DNA of 64,000 nucleotides, from assembly GCA_019694795.1 (NCBI GenBank), contig JAIBBF010000009.1, positions 1-64,000 on the forward strand, in the 5' to 3' direction. The DNA is from Flavobacteriales bacterium. Lineage in GTDB: Bacteria; Bacteroidota; Bacteroidia; Flavobacteriales_D; UBA2798. This document shows positions 60,698 through 64,000 of the stretch, piece by piece. Under the pieces are notes generated by a model that was not told where the DNA came from, did not search any database, and worked only from the letters and a program-made list of their open reading frames with translations. Positions within the stretch are counted from its first letter, which is position 1, and every line of letters starts with the position of its first letter. A program made the position numbers and the translations under genes.

Positions 60698-62065
60698 ATG
60701 ATAAAGAAAACAATTTTAAGCATGGCTGCCCTTTGTAGCCTCTCTGCTCTTCAGGCACAAACCAATCCTGCCATTTTAAATTGGTTGCAAAATACCAGTG
60801 TAACAGCCAGACATTATGTGTCCGGCAATTCCACTCCGATTAATGATGCAACCATTGTGAATGTGCAGCAGGTGGAATATTCGGCAAACTATGTTTACAT
60901 CCATACCAGCGGAGTACCTGCCTATGTAACCGGTCCGTTTTTAGATGGAAATCCTTCCGTAGCAACCGACCAAAGCGTAATTTTTAAATTTCCGCTGAAC
61001 CCAACTCAAAACACAGGTACTCCAACCTCAACTACCATGGGGAATATTGGCGTGTTTATTAATGGCGTGGCTTTATTTGATTACCGCGATGGAGTGGCAT
61101 GGAATACGGCTACCAATGCTTATTGCGGCGGACCCGGAAATCCTCCTTGCAGTGGTCAAACCTATTGGAACCGCGATGCTGTAGTTGCAGAAAAACCGGG
61201 ATTCGATTGTTCCAAAGGACATCCGGCAATGGGGAATTATCACCATCATCAAAATCCTTCTGCCTACAAATTGGATTTGAATGTGATTTCTACCATTTGT
61301 AATCTCTATGATGCGGATGGCTTATACACGATTGATTCAACTCAACATTCACCTTTAATCGGATTTGCTTATGACGGCTTTCCGATTTACGGAGCATACG
61401 GTTATAAAAATGCGGATGGAAGTGGTGGAATTGTTCGAATTAAATCGGGCTATCAACTCCGATCCATTACCGATAGAACGGTATGGGCCGATGGCACCAA
61501 TGTTCCCGACGGACCTGTTGTAAACACGACTTATCCATTAGGAACATTTAAGGAGGATTACGAATTTATCAGTCACCCCGGTCAAGAAGATTATCTCGAT
61601 GAGCACAATGGTCGCTTTTGTGTTACACCGGAATATCCTGCAGGAATTTATTGCTATTTCGCGACCGTAGATGCCAATTGGAATTCTGCTTTTCCTTATG
61701 CGGTTGGTCCAACATTTTACGGTGTATATGCTGCATCTACCGTAACCAATATCAGTGAATCCACAACGGTTTATACTCCATCTGCCAATGCTATTTCTGA
61801 AGAAGAAATTTCGATGATGCAGATGAACATTTATCCGAATCCCGCCAGCGATTTAATTGCCGTGCAGGTAAACGGACTGGTAAAAGAAAATATGGAGATT
61901 TCATTGTTTGATATGTCGGGCCGACTCATTGAAACCAAAACGTTATTTCAGGGAAGCACCATTATCTATTTTGATGCAAAAACACTTTACAGTGGTCAAT
62001 ACATTGTTCGTTTAAATCACAACAATGGAAGTGTTACCGGAAAAGTTATTATTATGAAAGATTAA
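60698..62065 (+). CDS. YHYH-domain secreted protein with T9SS tail
   Basis: The 455-residue protein has a signal peptide (MIKKTILSMAALCSLSALQAQ). The YHYH domain (about 100-260) follows: GVFINGVALFDYRDG, CSKGHPAMGNYHHHQNP and IGFAYDGFPIYGAYGY. The name-giving motif reads YHHH here. A T9SS type A tail (MNIYPNPASDLIAVQV ... GKVIIMKD) targets it to the surface. YHYH proteins are often found beside MbnP/MbnH-like genes, which suggests copper binding or handling. A terminator follows. Confidence 0.85.
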   Translation: MIKKTILSMAALCSLSALQAQTNPAILNWLQNTSVTARHYVSGNSTPINDATIVNVQQVEYSANYVYIHTSGVPAYVTGPFLDGNPSVATDQSVIFKFPLNPTQNTGTPTSTTMGNIGVFINGVALFDYRDGVAWNTATNAYCGGPGNPPCSGQTYWNRDAVVAEKPGFDCSKGHPAMGNYHHHQNPSAYKLDLNVISTICNLYDADGLYTIDSTQHSPLIGFAYDGFPIYGAYGYKNADGSGGIVRIKSGYQLRSITDRTVWADGTNVPDGPVVNTTYPLGTFKEDYEFISHPGQEDYLDEHNGRFCVTPEYPAGIYCYFATVDANWNSAFPYAVGPTFYGVYAASTVTNISESTTVYTPSANAISEEEISMMQMNIYPNPASDLIAVQVNGLVKENMEISLFDMSGRLIETKTLFQGSTIIYFDAKTLYSGQYIVRLNHNNGSVTGKVIIMKD

Positions 62066-62067
62066 TC

Positions 62068-62083
62068 AACTAAATTCTTAGTT
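62068..62083 (+). repeat. AACTAA-N4-TTAGTT hairpin after the YHYH gene
   Basis: A 6-bp perfect stem with an ATTC loop follows 2 bases after a TAA stop codon. 62063-62083 is identical to 9167-9187 over 21 bases. Confidence 0.4.
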
Positions 62084-62086
62084 GTG

Positions 62087-62115
62087 AAAGGTCCTCTGTT
62101 GTGGGGACCTTTTTT
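62087..62115 (+). terminator. intrinsic terminator of the copper cassette
   Basis: AAAGGTCC (62087-62094) pairs with GGACCTTT (62105-62112) around a 10-nt loop, then a T run. It lies between two convergent genes and can end both transcripts. Confidence 0.85.
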
Positions 62116-64000
62116 ATTTAATGATAGAAACGTGTCCCTTGTAATTGTATTCTTTACCCGGATTATCAACATAAACCATCAGCACCCACACGTAAGTATC
62201 GATGGGGCATCGCACGCCTTTGTAGGTTCCGTCCCAGGCCACACCCGGTGTAAAACTTTCGAATAACAAGGCCCCCCAGCGATCGAAAATCATAAAATGA
62301 TACTCGTCTGTTTGTCCCGAAACAATGGGCATAAAATAGTTATTGTAGGAATCGCCATTGGGTGTAAAGGCATTGGGGACATATATAGCGATATCCGGAA
62401 TTATTTCAATTTCTGCGCAAACGGAATCAGCACACCCCAAATCATTGTATGCCGCCAGGCAAATCTGGTATGGTTCTTCCGATTGAATATCGAACACCAG
62501 GTTTTCGTTTTCCTGATTTGAAAAAAACGATGAATTGAGATACCAGAAATAACTTGTGGCATTTGAACTGCTGTTTTGCAATTCAACCTGATTATTAAAT
62601 GTTGAAACGGAATAAGTGGAAGGAACAAAAGAAGCCGTTGGATTGGGAACAGCACAAATCATTTGTGGAACAGTTACTGACGTGGAGCAACCATCTGTAG
62701 TGGTTAATGCATAACTAATATCGTAACAACCCGTTTGTGAAAACGTAAATGTACTATTCATGCAATCATCCGTTGAACCGGCATTTCCAAAGGTCCACAC
62801 ACAATTGTTTCCCGCCATTCCGCTGGTTTCAGAAAATGCAACTGTTAGCGGAACGCAACCTGTAATAACATCTGAAACAATGGTTGGCACTGCTACATTG
62901 AATAGTTGAATGTTTACTGTATCATTTACTGTTGCACAAAGATCTTGTACAGAAAAAACAATGCTGGAATTTGCCGATGGAATAAAACTCAAGCTTGTAT
63001 TATTCCCCAATGAAATTCCTGACTCCATCCAATTCATAATGTATGGCGCACCACTACCGGAAAGGATGCTGGCGTTTAATTGAACTAAACTTCCGGGACA
63101 AACAGTGGTATCTGCACTTAGTTGAATTTGTAAACTATCGTAAACCTGCACTATGGAGCAGATTTGTAGTGCAGGACAATTGTTTGCATCGGTCACCGAA
63201 ACACAAGAAGTAGAATCACTAATAACTGTAATTGTATTTTGCGCTGATGTGTTTCCATTGTCCCAGGCATAAACATAAGGAGCCGTTCCTCCGCTGGCAA
63301 TAACATCTAAGTTAATGACTGTACCAGGACAAACAGTTTGATTAGGACTTATGGTAGCACTTAATGCTGCAGGTTCTGAAATGATTACACTACTCGTTGC
63401 GCTACATCCTCCAGCGTCTGAAACAATTACTGAATAAGTTCCGGCAGGCAAGGTTGAAAGATCTTCCTGCGCAGAAGAAAATGACGGCCCTGTCCATGCA
63501 ATTACAAAAGGTGCAATTCCATTAACCGTTAAATCAATACTTCCATTGTTCCCTCCGTTGCAACTTACATCCGTAAACACGTGCGATAAGGTGGGAGCTC
63601 CGGGTTGAATGAGTGTGATCATTCCCGATGCAGAGCAACCATTGTCATCAGCAACTACCACTGTATAATCACCCGGTGAAAGATTGCTTAAGCTTTGCGT
63701 GGATGGTAAAACATTAAATGCATTATCGAACCAGATATATGAATACGCAGTGGCGATGGTTCCTCCGGCGGGATTAGCCTGCACTGTTCCATTGTTGTTT
63801 CCGCAGGTAGGATCCGTTCCTGTTACACTTACCGTTATTGCAGTCGGTTCTGTGATGGTGGCACTGGCGCTTGTTGTGCACCCTCCGTTATCGCTTACCG
63901 TTACAGAATAGTTCCCTGCACAAAGTGAATTGAGATTGGATGATGAAGCTCCATTGCTCCAGGAATAAGAATAAGGTGTTTGTCCGCCGGTAATCACCAA
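62114..64000 (-). CDS. large SprB-like repeat adhesin, C-terminal part (partial)
   Basis: At least 628 residues lie inside the window; the N-terminus is past the right edge. The visible part has several SprB-type repeats of about 80 residues (GNYSVTVSDNGGCTTSASATITEP, GDYTVVVADDNGC, GTYSVIVSDAGGC pattern). A PKD-like region (NCVWTFGNAGSTDDC) and a gliding-motility-type C-terminal domain (CHU_C; YVPNAFTPNGDSYNNYFMP ... YKGHVSIIK) follow. This is a T9SS type B cargo, a surface filament of the gliding type. Partial because of the window edge, not by truncation. Confidence 0.88.
   Translation of the reverse strand: MVITGGQTPYSYSWSNGASSSNLNSLCAGNYSVTVSDNGGCTTSASATITEPTAITVSVTGTDPTCGNNNGTVQANPAGGTIATAYSYIWFDNAFNVLPSTQSLSNLSPGDYTVVVADDNGCSASGMITLIQPGAPTLSHVFTDVSCNGGNNGSIDLTVNGIAPFVIAWTGPSFSSAQEDLSTLPAGTYSVIVSDAGGCSATSSVIISEPAALSATISPNQTVCPGTVINLDVIASGGTAPYVYAWDNGNTSAQNTITVISDSTSCVSVTDANNCPALQICSIVQVYDSLQIQLSADTTVCPGSLVQLNASILSGSGAPYIMNWMESGISLGNNTSLSFIPSANSSIVFSVQDLCATVNDTVNIQLFNVAVPTIVSDVITGCVPLTVAFSETSGMAGNNCVWTFGNAGSTDDCMNSTFTFSQTGCYDISYALTTTDGCSTSVTVPQMICAVPNPTASFVPSTYSVSTFNNQVELQNSSSNATSYFWYLNSSFFSNQENENLVFDIQSEEPYQICLAAYNDLGCADSVCAEIEIIPDIAIYVPNAFTPNGDSYNNYFMPIVSGQTDEYHFMIFDRWGALLFESFTPGVAWDGTYKGVRCPIDTYVWVLMVYVDNPGKEYNYKGHVSIIK

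Noticed and set aside
1-64000. Prophage, integrase or insertion sequence genes
   Set aside because: No transposase, integrase, terminase or phage structural protein is visible; the only mobile-like unit is the GIY-YIG/tRNA region.
62114-64000. Adhesin gene as truncated or broken
   Set aside because: The frame stays open to the window edge and carries an intact C-terminal sorting domain; the missing part is simply outside the window.

Overview
This 64 kb window reads as chromosomal DNA of a member of the Bacteroidota, most likely a free-living Flavobacteriia or related lineage. The evidence is: many secreted proteins with type IX secretion (T9SS) tails (both the short type A tail with an 'FPNP' signature and the type B CHU_C tail), SprB-like repeats, a TonB-dependent receptor with a carboxypeptidase-like N-terminal domain, families largely restricted to Bacteroidota (DUF4270, DUF4468, DUF2723, DUF6056, DUF4349), promoters of the form TTG-N19/21-TAnnTTTG, and A-rich rather than Shine-Dalgarno leaders. 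The order within the phylum cannot be settled from this window.

Layout. 1-500: a tRNA-Leu(CAA) gene, a small GIY-YIG nuclease gene and a second, broken tRNA-Leu copy carrying an 18-bp perfect palindrome. 755-2887: small secreted or membrane proteins. 2956-9490: a sulfur island, with an ArsR regulator, a TSUP exporter, DUF983, a persulfide dioxygenase fused to two rhodanese domains, two half-size YeeE/YedE transporters, a cysteine-desulfurase-like enzyme, a rhodanese lipoprotein and a thioredoxin. Two Crp/Fnr-like palindromes lie at identical spacing from the two outermost promoters of the island. 9480-13911: DUF6056 membrane protein, PAS-GAF histidine kinase, RadA. 14099-16888: a secreted PNGase F-like deglycosylase and another T9SS cargo.

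16973-25135: YkgJ, heptose-phosphate adenylyltransferase, a flippase-like membrane protein and panD/panC, divergent from a truncated glycogen-synthase-like protein, a DUF4270 lipoprotein, glmS and a methyltransferase-like lipoprotein. 25193-31658: surface and envelope proteins plus a CHAD protein. 31745-36354: the rimP-nusA-infB operon with a promoter and a terminator-like hairpin in its leader. 36377-43042: a MORN-repeat protein, LysE exporter, polysaccharide deacetylase and a large DUF2723 glycosyltransferase. 43159-43303: tRNA-Gln with textbook promoter and terminator.

43418-53266: a STAS-like protein, a degenerate GH3/beta-lactamase fusion, a plant-GH3-type adenylating enzyme, a TonB-dependent receptor, lspA, and a DksA-like protein with a histone-H1-like tail. 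53278-57952: ileS and an AAA ATPase. 58244-62065: a copper-flavoured cassette (MbnP, MbnH, YHYH protein). 62114 to the right edge: the C-terminal part of a giant SprB-like adhesin.

The two most coherent candidates for incompletely described biology are the sulfur island with its proposed dual control, and the tRNA-Leu/GIY-YIG/palindrome unit. Smaller leads are the attenuator-like hairpin before rimP, the H1-tailed DksA, and the pseudo-glycogen synthase next to panC and glmS.
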